Assembly (NCBI RefSeq): GCF_002095395.1
Contig: NZ_MJEI01000106.1
Coordinates: forward strand, 273,728 to 337,727
Direction: 5' to 3'
From: Williamsia sp. 1135
GTDB lineage: Bacteria; Actinomycetota; Actinomycetes; Mycobacteriales; Mycobacteriaceae
Length of the DNA stretch: 64,000 nucleotides
Part shown: positions 54,053-62,329 of the stretch, piece after piece
Numbering within the stretch: the first letter of the stretch is position 1
Layout: every line of letters starts with the position of its first letter
Notes under the pieces: model-generated
What the model saw: the letters and a program-made list of their open reading frames with translations, nothing else
The model's database searches: none
Told to the model about the DNA's origin: nothing
Made by a program: the position numbers and the translations under genes

Positions 54053-54662
54053 CGCACCGATCTACGACGACATCGCCCGCACTCAGATGTTCCGACCCAT
54101 CTCCGACCTCGACACCGCGCCCGAGTTCCCGATCACCGAGGGAGAACCGCTCGGGATCGTCGCCGACCGGATCCAATCTCATGCCCAGCTCTGGGATGCC
54201 CGGCAGCGCTGGGAGCGAGAGCAGCGCGGACTGGACGCACGCGCCGCCGCCGCTCTCTCGGCAGAGCGCCGCCGAGCCGCCGAGCTGGCAACCCGCAACC
54301 AACTCACTCCCGAGCAGGAGGCAGAGCGCACCGCACGCCGCACCATGTCCGAGCGCCTGGCCCGAGTCCGTCTCGCCGCCGAGCAGTCCGGCCTGACCCA
54401 CCACGTCGAGCGACTGAGCCTCCCCGGCTACGACGATCAGGAGACGCACCAGCTCCTGGTCCCCGAGGGTCACCCAGCACTGCGCCCGTTGCACCCCTGG
54501 GACAAGACACCCGCCGAACGCCGCAGCGCAGAGGGCCTGATCCTGGTCGATGTCGGGACCACCCTGGCCGCCGTGGAGTCCTGGCTGGGTTTGCCGGCCG
54601 ATCCGCTCAAGCCGCGAGCACCCCACGACCCCGCATCGGGCCGAGCGCTGGACGTCCAGTGA
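54033..54662 (+). CDS. Unknown element protein, helical
   Basis: 209 residues from ATG 54033 behind AGGAGG. A central charged, Ala/Arg/Glu-rich coiled-coil-like helix spans about 55-125 (RQRWEREQRGLDARAAAALS). The C-terminal region has GYDDQETHQLLVPEGHPALRP and VGTTLAAVESWLGLP. It overlaps the ATPase-like gene by 20 bases and the next gene by four. I do not recognise the family; the coupling suggests one operon. Confidence 0.65.
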   Translation: MTRPFSSAPIYDDIARTQMFRPISDLDTAPEFPITEGEPLGIVADRIQSHAQLWDARQRWEREQRGLDARAAAALSAERRRAAELATRNQLTPEQEAERTARRTMSERLARVRLAAEQSGLTHHVERLSLPGYDDQETHQLLVPEGHPALRPLHPWDKTPAERRSAEGLILVDVGTTLAAVESWLGLPADPLKPRAPHDPASGRALDVQ

Positions 54663-55042
54663 CCGCCCCCGAGACCGTCCTGTCGCTCCGGATCGCTGGC
54701 TGGTCCCTGGCCGACATCTCCGATCAGCTCGGGCACCCAGACACCGCGACCACCCAGCGGCAGCTCACGGCCGAACTGGAGGGCACCCGATACGCGCTCC
54801 TGGGAGAGGACGCGCTCCTGGGAGAGGAAGCCACGCTGCACCTGTTGCGACTCAACGCGATCACCGCAGTGACCGACCGAGCTCTGACCGACCCACACCG
54901 GACACCGCGAGACCGACTCCACGCCCGGTCTCAGCGCAGCCGAGCGACCAGCCTGCACGCCGCCGCCCTGGAGACCATGACCCGCCGTCTCGGCCGCCGC
55001 CTGGCCGCAGAGCTGACCGAACCAGAGGAGACCGACCGATGA
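54659..55042 (+). CDS. Unknown element protein
   Basis: 127 residues from GTG 54659 (GTGA overlap with the previous stop). The start LSLRIAGWSLADISDQLGHP looks like a short helix-turn-helix; the rest is helical and Arg/Ala-rich (SQRSRATSLHAAALETMTRRL). An imperfect 12-bp duplication, GCTCCTGGGAGA(GGA), occurs inside the gene near 54796-54824. Function unknown. Confidence 0.6.
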   Translation: MTAPETVLSLRIAGWSLADISDQLGHPDTATTQRQLTAELEGTRYALLGEDALLGEEATLHLLRLNAITAVTDRALTDPHRTPRDRLHARSQRSRATSLHAAALETMTRRLGRRLAAELTEPEETDR

Positions 55043-55096
55043 CCACACACCGCAGGCAGATCGGGCAGACAGGGGCAGGCAGATCGGGGGTGTCTC

Positions 55097-55573
55097 GTGG
55101 GTGACCGCTCAGCGAGCAAGCCGGAACGGATCGACACCCGGCAGCGCGCGGCCGAGGCTGTCCGTCTCCGAGCCGAGGGCCTGAGCTACCAGGCCATCGC
55201 CGACCAGCTCGGTTTCACGACCGAGAACGCCGCAAACAAGGCAGTGCTTGGGGTGCTCCGCAGGACCGAAGTCGAGAGAGCGGGCACGCTCCGGACTCTG
55301 GAGGTTCAGCGCCTGGATATGTTGTGGCTCAAAACAATTCGAGGCATCACCCGCAGCGAGACAAGCCAGCAGGGCCTGAGCGCCGCGCTGGTCACTGCCG
55401 CTGTCCGCGTCTCCGAGCGTCGCGCCCGACTGCTCGGCCTGGACGCCCCGACCCAGATCGAGGAGGTCTCACCGGTCGACCTGGGAGCAGCAATGGCCGA
55501 GTTCCAACACCTGCTCGACATCGCCTATCCGACAGCACCACCCAAGCCGAGACCCGAGGACATCCCGCGATGA
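55097..55573 (+). CDS. HTH protein, possibly small-terminase-like
   Basis: 158 residues from GTG 55097. The N-terminal part, AEAVRLRAEGLSYQAIADQL followed by GFTTENAANKAVLGVLRR, is a helix-turn-helix. A helical middle and RVSERRARLLGLDAPTQIEE follow. HTH plus ARLLGLDAP is a layout common in phage small terminase subunits and related satellite proteins, which supports a link to phage packaging. No large terminase is present. It overlaps the next gene by four bases. Confidence 0.6.
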   Translation: MGDRSASKPERIDTRQRAAEAVRLRAEGLSYQAIADQLGFTTENAANKAVLGVLRRTEVERAGTLRTLEVQRLDMLWLKTIRGITRSETSQQGLSAALVTAAVRVSERRARLLGLDAPTQIEEVSPVDLGAAMAEFQHLLDIAYPTAPPKPRPEDIPR

Positions 55574-55806
55574 ACCGACCCGCCGTCACTCCTGCCCGAT
55601 CACTGGCCGCCGAGCAGCTGTCCCAGACATTCACCGGCTCAGCGTCCGAGCGGGTGAAGCGCGCCCGCCTGGTCGCCACCCACCTGGAGCGGATACTGGA
55701 GCGCATCGACTCCGGACAACTGGAGGCCACGCCGACCGAGGTCGCCCGCCTGGAGGGAGCAGACCTCGCGCTCCGAGCGATCAGCCGCACCCGCCTGGAG
55801 TCCTGA
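55570..55806 (+). CDS. Small helical element protein
   Basis: 78 residues from ATG 55570, overlapping the previous stop by four bases. It is almost wholly helical (SERVKRARLVATHLERILER, TEVARLEGADLALRAI). It is the last gene of the tightly packed rightward operon that starts at 52082. Function unknown. Confidence 0.55.
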   Translation: MNRPAVTPARSLAAEQLSQTFTGSASERVKRARLVATHLERILERIDSGQLEATPTEVARLEGADLALRAISRTRLES

Positions 55807-55838
55807 CCCGCGATCGCGGTCTGTATCGGCCGATCGTT

Positions 55839-55868
55839 TGTAACACCATCGACCGTTGGTGTTACACT
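55839..55868 (+). promoter_or_regulatory. Inverted repeat over the resolvase promoter
   Basis: TGTAACACCA (55839-55848) and TGGTGTTACA (55857-55866) are a perfect 10-bp inverted repeat with an eight-base spacer. The right half overlaps a -10 TACACT (55863-55868) that ends six bases before the resolvase ATG. The repeat could be an operator or part of a resolution site. Confidence 0.7.
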
Positions 55869-55874
55869 TCTGGC

Positions 55875-56639
55875 ATGACCGCACCAGCCAGCCAGTCCTC
55901 CACGATCCCCGGCCGCCGCCGTCGCACCGTCGCGACTGCGCCCGAGGGAACGGTGGTTGCCTACCTTCGGGTCTCCACCGCCGAGCAGGCCGAGTCCGGC
56001 GCTGGACTGGCCGCACAGCGCGCCGCGATCACCGCCGAGGCTGAGCGCCAGGGCTGGACCATCGTCCGCTGGCACACCGATGAGGGCTTGTCCGGTGGTC
56101 TCGCTCCGGCCAAGCGCCCGCAGCTCTCGGCCGCCCTGGAGGCAGTGCGCACCCGCCAGGCCGCGATCCTGGTCTCTGCCAAGCTGGACCGGCTCAGCCG
56201 CTCAGTGCGTGACGCGGCCGACCTGGTGGAGCAGTCGCGGCGCGAGGGCTGGCAGCTGGTCACCTTGGACTGCGCTGTGGACACCAGTACCCCAGCGGGC
56301 GAGGCCGCCGCGTCGATGATGAGCGTGTTCTCCCAACTGGAGCGCCGCCTCATCAGTGAGCGCACCCGCAGCGCGCTGGCAGCTCGCAAGGCCGCCGGAG
56401 TCCAGCTCGGCACCCCGACCCAGGTCCCGGACGCGGTGCTGCGTCGCATCATTGGAGAGGCCGCCGACGGTCGCAGTCTTCGGGAGATCGCCAAGGACCT
56501 CATGGCCGACGGCATCCTGACTGGCTCCGGCCGTCCGACCTGGCACCCGCCGCAGGTGCAGCGCGCCCTGGACTGCCAGCGCGCCCGACAGCTCACCGCC
56601 GAGCTGTTTGGTGCGTCGTCCGATATACACGCGAAGTAG
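55875..56639 (+). CDS. Serine recombinase (resolvase/invertase family)
   Basis: 254 residues. The catalytic Ser34 is in AYLRVSTAEQ; AKLDRLSRSVRDAADLVE and FSQLERRLISERTRSALA complete the resolvase core. The C-terminal HTH region has GRSLREIAKDLMADGIL and TWHPPQVQRAL. It is a small resolvase, not a large serine integrase, so it probably resolves dimers or inverts DNA while the tyrosine integrase handles integration. Translation is probably leaderless. An inverted repeat covers its promoter. Confidence 0.93.
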   Translation: MTAPASQSSTIPGRRRRTVATAPEGTVVAYLRVSTAEQAESGAGLAAQRAAITAEAERQGWTIVRWHTDEGLSGGLAPAKRPQLSAALEAVRTRQAAILVSAKLDRLSRSVRDAADLVEQSRREGWQLVTLDCAVDTSTPAGEAAASMMSVFSQLERRLISERTRSALAARKAAGVQLGTPTQVPDAVLRRIIGEAADGRSLREIAKDLMADGILTGSGRPTWHPPQVQRALDCQRARQLTAELFGASSDIHAK

Positions 56640-56659
56640 TCCGGCGTACTTTGGCCTAA

Positions 56660-57358
56660 GTGGCTATTGGCTTCCCTGTGCTTCCGGATCAATGGGACTA
56701 CCTGGTCCATTTCACTGGACGGGCAAGAAGTAAGTCGAGTTCCGTTCCCGCCGAAATCCGACGCAAGACGGCACGTGAGCGTTTCGACGGCATTCTCGAG
56801 GAGGGTGCGATCCATGCCTTCCGGCCTTACGGCGGCGGCCCGCCGGTCGTTTCGTTCACGGAGGCAGTTCAGTCGAGTCTTGAGCACCTGATCGAGGCCG
56901 ATCAGTTCGAGCCATGGGGTCTCGTCTTCGCCAAGTCGACCGTCTACGCCGAAGGCGGGGGACCGGTTTGGTACGTCCGCGACGACTTGCATCAGCAGGT
57001 TCCCTCGGCATTGCGGGGGTGGGCGGTCCGAACCACCGACCCATCCGTCAGCGGTAGGGGCACCAGTAGATGGACTCACGAACGAGAGTGGCGGGTGCCT
57101 GGTACCGGGGACCCGCTGCAGTTCGGTTTTGCACTGGCCGGTCTGCACGCCGTGATCGTTCCCCAGTCAGAGTTCAGCAGTGTCGAAGCGGGCCTGGACC
57201 GCGATGTTCAGTCACTCAATACGCGGCTGGAGCAGCTCGGGCGGCGGCAATTGCGCCACACAGAGGCGCCCCGCGTATGGATGTGGAACTCGTCGCGGAA
57301 GAGGCTATGGGACTTTCGGCGGTTCGGCGACGGCGGCAACGGACTAGCTGGCCGTTAG
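56660..57358 (+). CDS. Unknown protein upstream of the R-M genes
   Basis: 232 residues from GTG 56660; TACTTT at 56647-56652 lies seven bases before it (leaderless). WDYLVHFTGR, then RFDGILEEGAIHAF and PVVSFTEAV near the N-terminus recall the HFT...IL.xG...FTE layout of AbiGi-like and DUF2971-like proteins in phage-resistance loci. WTHEREWRVPG occurs in the middle. I cannot confirm a family. The gene sits between the resolvase and the methyltransferase, 154 bases before the latter, so a role with the R-M system is possible. Confidence 0.6.
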   Translation: MAIGFPVLPDQWDYLVHFTGRARSKSSSVPAEIRRKTARERFDGILEEGAIHAFRPYGGGPPVVSFTEAVQSSLEHLIEADQFEPWGLVFAKSTVYAEGGGPVWYVRDDLHQQVPSALRGWAVRTTDPSVSGRGTSRWTHEREWRVPGTGDPLQFGFALAGLHAVIVPQSEFSSVEAGLDRDVQSLNTRLEQLGRRQLRHTEAPRVWMWNSSRKRLWDFRRFGDGGNGLAGR

Positions 57359-57512
57359 GTCTTGGCCGCCGCATGTCGTGGGCGGCGGCTCAATCCATCC
57401 CCTACCCGGCGTTGGTCGGGAACGAGGCCGCCTCGGGGACGGCGGATGTCGCCGAATACGCTTCTCAGGATCCACATCGTACGAGGACCGTCACCTGGGG
57501 AGAAGCGCGAGA

Positions 57513-59531
57513 ATGGCAGACGAGACTAATGTTCTCGACCAGTTGATCGGACAGATTCAGGACGAGGCGTTGCGCGACCGCCTCGCTCGCGAGGTGGATC
57601 TACTACGCGGCTCGCGCCGGTTTGGTCTCGTGTTCGATAGACATCTGCCAGAGTCAATCCGACTCGTTGACTATCCGATCCGTAAAGGTGTCAGGGTCGC
57701 GCTTCGTGACGAGTCAAGTTCGCAAACTTGGAGCGTTCTGCGGTTTACGGACAGGAGCAGAGAGGTCGCTCTCCTCGATGGCGACGGCGGCGAGCGTTTG
57801 GTGGTCGACCTCGTCGTTGTACGCGAGTTTGGGGAACCCATCTATCCCGGTTTGGAGTCCGTCGCGCGAATCGCAAACGGACCCGCCGATGAGCCCTGGC
57901 ATGTAGTCATAAACGGCGAGAACTTCCACGCGTTGCAGGCGCTGCGGTCTACGCATCGAGAGAAGGTCGACCTGATCTATATCGATCCGCCGTACAACAC
58001 TGGCAACGATGGCTGGATATACAGCGACCGCTACGTAGACCAAAACGACCGGGCCAAGTCGTCTAAGTGGCTGTCGTTTCTGGAGCGCCGGTTGTTGATT
58101 GCGCGGGATTTGCTTAAGCCAACCGGCGTGATCATTGTGGCGATAGGCGAGGAGGAGCACCACCGGTTACGAATGCTGCTAGACCAGGTTTTTGGTGATC
58201 AGAACTTTCTTTCGAATGTCGTTTGGCAGGGCGGTCGTAAGAACGACTCCCGTTACATCTCGAACGGGGCCGACTACATGCTGGTCTACACGCGAGACGA
58301 GCAAGCGCTGGCCGCGGCGGGAACGCGTTGGCGCGAGGAGAAGACTGGCGTACGAGAAGCTTTCGCCAAGGCAGCGGAGTTGTGGGCCGCTCACCAAGGG
58401 GCTACCACGAGTGCAAACGAAGCATGGAAGCGCTGGCTCAGGGCGCGGAAAGCCTCAGGGGACATTACTGATTCCGTAGCTCGCTACGACTTGCTCGACC
58501 CGACGAGTGGTCGGCCCATGAACACGTACCAAGACATAACCTGGCCTGGCGGCGGCGGCGCGACCTATGACGTACTTCACCCAGTCACTCGAAAGCCGGT
58601 GAAAGTGCCGTCGCGGGGTTGGCTCTATAAGGATCCTGGTCGGATGAAGGCGGAAGTCGATTCTGGGCGTGTCTGGTTCGGTCCCGATGAGACGACAATC
58701 CCGCGCAAGGTGACCTATCTAGACGAGATGGACGACCAGGTGGCCCTATCGGTCTTTGTGCAGGACAGAAAAGCCACCAACACGCACCTCCGGAAAATAC
58801 TGGGAGACTTACGCTTTCCCAATCCAAAAGACCACCAGGTTCTGATGAGATGGTTCCGTCTCGTGGCGCCTCGCGACGCAGTCATCTTGGACTTTTTTGG
58901 GGGTTCGGGTACGACATCTGAGGCCGTCATGCGTTTGAACGCTGACGATGGTGGGAGTCGCCAATCGATTCTCGTCACCAACAACGAGGTTGGAGCTAAA
59001 GAGGCAAAGAGGTTCAGGACAGCGGGACTGCACCCTGGGCACCCGGAGTGGGAAGAACGTGGCGTGTTCGAGTATGTCTGTCGCCCGCGAATCGCGACCG
59101 TGGTGACTGGTGAGCGGCAGGACGGCACTAACTTTTCGGAAGGGCTTGCCGCAAACGTTGAGATGTTTGATCTGACATACCTTGACCCTGGGATGGTCCG
59201 CCGAGGCCGTGAATTCGCAGCTGTTGCGCCCCTCCTATGGCTCGAAGCTGGTGCGCGTGGCGAGCGAATTGAGGCTCTCCCCGAAGCGGGTTGGATGCTG
59301 AACGATGCCTACGGGGTGCTGTTCGACATCGACGCCTTGACGCCCTTTTCCGTTGCCGTAGTCGAGTCGACCGCTACCGGTCTGTCCCCACGTGTGCTGT
59401 TCGTGATCACCGACTCCCCGGCCGAGTACCAGGAGGCCGTCGAGCGACTGCCAGTCGGAATCGAAACCGTGCAGCTGTACGAGGACTACTTGTCGAACTA
59501 CACGATCAACACTGTTGGGGGTGTTCGGTGA
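57513..59531 (+). CDS. Type III-like adenine-specific DNA methyltransferase (Mod)
   Basis: 672 residues. The catalytic motif IV DPPYNTG (158-164) comes before the SAM-binding motif I FFGGSGTTSEAV (about 455), the beta-class order of N6-adenine methyltransferases of type III systems. The middle part (about 250-410) is the probable target-recognition region. I start at ATG 57513 (MADETNVLDQ) after GGGGAGAAG; earlier codons overlap the preceding gene. The stop overlaps the helicase start (GTGA). It should protect host DNA at the sites cut by its partner. Base composition is visibly less GC-rich than the chromosomal backbone. Confidence 0.9.
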   Translation: MADETNVLDQLIGQIQDEALRDRLAREVDLLRGSRRFGLVFDRHLPESIRLVDYPIRKGVRVALRDESSSQTWSVLRFTDRSREVALLDGDGGERLVVDLVVVREFGEPIYPGLESVARIANGPADEPWHVVINGENFHALQALRSTHREKVDLIYIDPPYNTGNDGWIYSDRYVDQNDRAKSSKWLSFLERRLLIARDLLKPTGVIIVAIGEEEHHRLRMLLDQVFGDQNFLSNVVWQGGRKNDSRYISNGADYMLVYTRDEQALAAAGTRWREEKTGVREAFAKAAELWAAHQGATTSANEAWKRWLRARKASGDITDSVARYDLLDPTSGRPMNTYQDITWPGGGGATYDVLHPVTRKPVKVPSRGWLYKDPGRMKAEVDSGRVWFGPDETTIPRKVTYLDEMDDQVALSVFVQDRKATNTHLRKILGDLRFPNPKDHQVLMRWFRLVAPRDAVILDFFGGSGTTSEAVMRLNADDGGSRQSILVTNNEVGAKEAKRFRTAGLHPGHPEWEERGVFEYVCRPRIATVVTGERQDGTNFSEGLAANVEMFDLTYLDPGMVRRGREFAAVAPLLWLEAGARGERIEALPEAGWMLNDAYGVLFDIDALTPFSVAVVESTATGLSPRVLFVITDSPAEYQEAVERLPVGIETVQLYEDYLSNYTINTVGGVR

Positions 59532-62068
59532 GGTTTACGCTGGAGCCGTACCAGACCAGGGCGGTCGACACAGCGCTAATGCATCTGGCGAAGGCGCGGG
59601 CTGGATACGTTGAGGATGGCGAGCGCACGGCGGTCGGCCTCACGGCGCCCACCGGTGCGGGCAAGACGGTGATCGCGACGGCGATCCTCGAGGGAATCTA
59701 TAACGGGACGCCTGCGCGCGAGCCTAATCGGAACATGACGGTTCTGTGGATCACCGATGACCCCGCCCTGAATAACCAGACCATCGCTAAAATTCACCAG
59801 GCCTCTGGCGGCGGCATTGATATGAACCGGATTCGGTTCCTCGGCGAGGACGACCACCGGACACTTGAGCCTGGAATTATCTACTTCGTTCACATCCAGG
59901 CGTTGCAGAAAAACTCCACCCTCCATGCTGTCCGCGCAGACGGTTCGCGAAACGATAAACGAACCAACGGCGGCTGGGACATGATCGCCAACACGGTGCG
60001 CGAACGCGGCGAAGATTTTGTTGTGATCTGGGACGAGGCGCACCGGGGATCGGGAACCAGCAAGACCGACCGAAAGTCAATCGCCGGCACCATAGTCGGC
60101 GGTGGCCAGACCAACATCGGCACCGTGCAGCCACCCGCACCAGTGGTGCTCGGTGTCTCGGCGACACCTGACCGTTTCGATGCCGCGATGCGAGCTGCGG
60201 ACCGGACTATGCGTCTTGTGGAGGTCAAAGCCGGAGAAGTGAGGGAATCAGGCCTGCTCAAGGATCGAATATTGCTACGTAGTGTCGGCGAGTCCCAATC
60301 AGCCGACAATACGATGCTTGAGCTGGCCGTCGATGATCTCCGGGCGTCTGCCAATTCGTGGCGGTCCCATCATGAGGCGACAGGGGATCGGCTAGTCGAC
60401 CCTCTATTGGTTGTGCAGGTCGAGCCGAAAGTTACCGAGGCCCGACTCGCTGAAATTTTGTCGGTCATCGAGACTGCATGGCCCGAGCTGAGTGATTATG
60501 CAGTCGCCCACGCTTTCGGTGATCCGCACGGTCCACTCAAGGTCGGCGACCGTACTGTGCGTTACCTCCCTCCCGAAGCGATCTCAGGTGATGATCGCGC
60601 GCGCGTAGTCCTCTTCAAGTCGGCGCTGACCACGGGCTGGGATTGTCCCCGCGCTGAGGTACTGGTTTCGTTCCAGGGCAAAGAGTCTTACACGGAAATT
60701 GCGCAGTTGATTGGTCGACTCGTTCGGACTCCATTGGCGAAGCGAGTGGATAGCGCCGATGACCGCCTCAGTGAGGTGTCCGCATACCTTCCGGGGTTCC
60801 GCACGGAGCATGTCATCCGGGTGGTGAATGCCCTCACCGAGGACGAGACGGTCAACGTCGAGGTCATGATCACGCCAGTGATGTGCGCGCGTTCGCCGGA
60901 AGTCCCGAACGCGATTTTTGAGCTACTAGATACCCTGCCGTCGTACGCGCGGCAGAAATCGGCGTTCAACACGCGCACGGCGCAGCTAATGCGATTGGCG
61001 GCAGCGCTCACTGAACACGGCATCGTAAACCAGGGGTCGGCGAAGGCGAGGCAGTGGATTGTCGATCAAATGCGCGCTGCGGATGGCCAGCGTTCTTTCG
61101 AGATCGATTCCGAGGTTAAGGACATTCTGTCGCTGACGATCGGTACCACCATGGTCGCCTACGGCGAGGTCCTCATGCAGAGCCAGGGCAAGAGTGAAGC
61201 CCGGACGAACGAACGCGACCTCGATGCATATTTCCGGCGTGCCCAGAGGATGCTCCCGGACGGCTCGGCCAACTGGTACTTCAACGCTCTGTGTGACACC
61301 GGCGAGGATGAAGTCGACGCCGCCGCACGGCTAACCGCGATGGCCACACTTGGTTTTAAGGACATCATCGAAGACCAAGCCGCTGACCTGATTGCTCAGT
61401 GGCGAGGCCAGTTCCGATCCGACGTCCTTCGTCGCCCACGCCACATCCGGAATCAGATCGAACCCTTGTGGCACCTTGGGGGCTCACCCATGCACCCAAC
61501 GACGGTCGAGGCGCGCGACGTGTATTCCGCTGCGACGGAAAGGGTACGCGGGAAGACAATCGAGTCAGTCGCTAGGTATCCACGCCACCTCTTTGTGATC
61601 GATGGTAAGTCGAAGGCGGGTGAGTTTCCCGTCGACACGTCGCGATCGTCGTGGGAGGCAGAGGTCCTTGATGCCGAATTGGGCGTCGAAACACTCGTCG
61701 GTTGGTATCGCAACCCATCGTCTGGGCGTCACGCGCTTGCGGTGCCGTATGTGTTCGGCGAGAAATATCAGCTAATGCATCCGGACTTCCTGTTTTGGCA
61801 CGACGACGGAGACAGCGTCTTCGCGATGGACATCGTCGATCCGCACCGCCACGACCTGGCGGACACATCCGCGAAGTGGGCCGCCCTCGCCCGATACGCC
61901 CAGGACCACTCTGATCGGGTCCGGCGATGCGCGGCCATCACAAAGATCGGCGGCCATTTTCGAGCACTCGACCTGACGACGAAGGGGATAGAGGAACGCG
62001 TGGCGGCGGCAACGAACGCGAACCTTATCGAGGCGCTGTTCGAGAACGACGGAATGGACTATCCCTAA
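59528..62068 (+). CDS. Type III-like restriction enzyme (SF2 helicase-nuclease, Res)
   Basis: 846 residues. SF2 motifs: Walker A APTGAGKT (40-47), DEAH (169-172) in VVIWDEAHRGSG, SATP (211-214), TTGWDCPRAEV and QLIGRLVRTP. The C-terminal domain has MHPDFLFWHDDGD and FAMDIVDPHRHDLADTSAKW, the position of the type III PD-(D/E)xK nuclease, but a plain ExK is not seen; a DIVDPH segment is there instead. With the overlapping Mod it should cut foreign DNA using ATP. It is somewhat shorter than classical Res subunits. GTG 59528 overlaps the Mod stop. Confidence 0.87.
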   Translation: MRFTLEPYQTRAVDTALMHLAKARAGYVEDGERTAVGLTAPTGAGKTVIATAILEGIYNGTPAREPNRNMTVLWITDDPALNNQTIAKIHQASGGGIDMNRIRFLGEDDHRTLEPGIIYFVHIQALQKNSTLHAVRADGSRNDKRTNGGWDMIANTVRERGEDFVVIWDEAHRGSGTSKTDRKSIAGTIVGGGQTNIGTVQPPAPVVLGVSATPDRFDAAMRAADRTMRLVEVKAGEVRESGLLKDRILLRSVGESQSADNTMLELAVDDLRASANSWRSHHEATGDRLVDPLLVVQVEPKVTEARLAEILSVIETAWPELSDYAVAHAFGDPHGPLKVGDRTVRYLPPEAISGDDRARVVLFKSALTTGWDCPRAEVLVSFQGKESYTEIAQLIGRLVRTPLAKRVDSADDRLSEVSAYLPGFRTEHVIRVVNALTEDETVNVEVMITPVMCARSPEVPNAIFELLDTLPSYARQKSAFNTRTAQLMRLAAALTEHGIVNQGSAKARQWIVDQMRAADGQRSFEIDSEVKDILSLTIGTTMVAYGEVLMQSQGKSEARTNERDLDAYFRRAQRMLPDGSANWYFNALCDTGEDEVDAAARLTAMATLGFKDIIEDQAADLIAQWRGQFRSDVLRRPRHIRNQIEPLWHLGGSPMHPTTVEARDVYSAATERVRGKTIESVARYPRHLFVIDGKSKAGEFPVDTSRSSWEAEVLDAELGVETLVGWYRNPSSGRHALAVPYVFGEKYQLMHPDFLFWHDDGDSVFAMDIVDPHRHDLADTSAKWAALARYAQDHSDRVRRCAAITKIGGHFRALDLTTKGIEERVAAATNANLIEALFENDGMDYP

Positions 62069-62080
62069 TGGCACATCGGC

Positions 62081-62103
62081 CCAGTGTGCCAAGAGTGAGT
62101 CAG
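62081..62103. repeat. Subterminal 23-bp repeat, right copy (candidate integrase arm site)
   Basis: CCAGTGTGCCAAGAGTGAGT plus CAG; differs from 50178-50200 at one base and has the same orientation. It starts 12 bases after the Res stop and ends 108 bases before attR. Confidence 0.7.
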
Positions 62104-62211
62104 GACGCGCACGGACCGGGCCGGACTGGCATAAACCGCCCGAGGGTATAGCGCCAGCTCAGCGGCACTAAACCGTACTGACCACTACCCGCCGAAACGC
62201 CCTTGTTCATC

Positions 62212-62255
62212 CTGGCAGTGTGGGGGTCAGGGGTTCGAGTCCCCTTAGCTCCACC
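62212..62255. repeat. attR core (44-bp direct repeat, tRNA-Ala 3' fragment)
   Basis: Identical to 50080-50123. It is the anticodon-to-3' part of tRNA-Ala without a 5' half, so it is not a gene. The original downstream sequence of the tRNA, including its terminator, follows. Confidence 0.97.
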
Positions 62256-62260
62256 CGTAG

Positions 62261-62300
62261 AAGAACCGAGTCGCCCACTGGGCGGCTCGGTTCTTTCGTT
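62261..62300 (+). terminator. Original tRNA-Ala terminator, displaced by the element
   Basis: AAGAACCGAGTCGCCC (62261-62276) pairs with 62280-62295 with one G-T pair and is followed by TTCGTT. It begins six bases after attR and would have ended the tRNA-Ala transcript before the integration. Confidence 0.75.
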
Positions 62301-62329
62301 CCGCAACAAATGCACACCGTTCAGTCATT

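Larger units (their letters stand above)
50080..62255. mobile_element. Integrated element at tRNA-Ala with a type III-like R-M cargo
   Basis: About 12.1 kb bounded by perfect 44-bp direct repeats (50080-50123 and 62212-62255), the left one inside an intact tRNA-Ala. Genes: tyrosine integrase next to the tRNA, an unknown regulator-like gene, divergent excisionase-like gene, primase/ATPase-like gene, five small unknown genes, serine resolvase, an unknown gene, and methyltransferase plus helicase-nuclease. No capsid, portal, tail, FtsK/Tra or relaxase genes are seen. This content fits a phage satellite or minimal integrative element better than a prophage or conjugative element. Confidence 0.92.

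Noticed and set aside
62212..62255. A second tRNA-Ala at the right end of the element
   Set aside because: Only the anticodon-to-3' part is present; it is the attR copy and lacks a 5' half.
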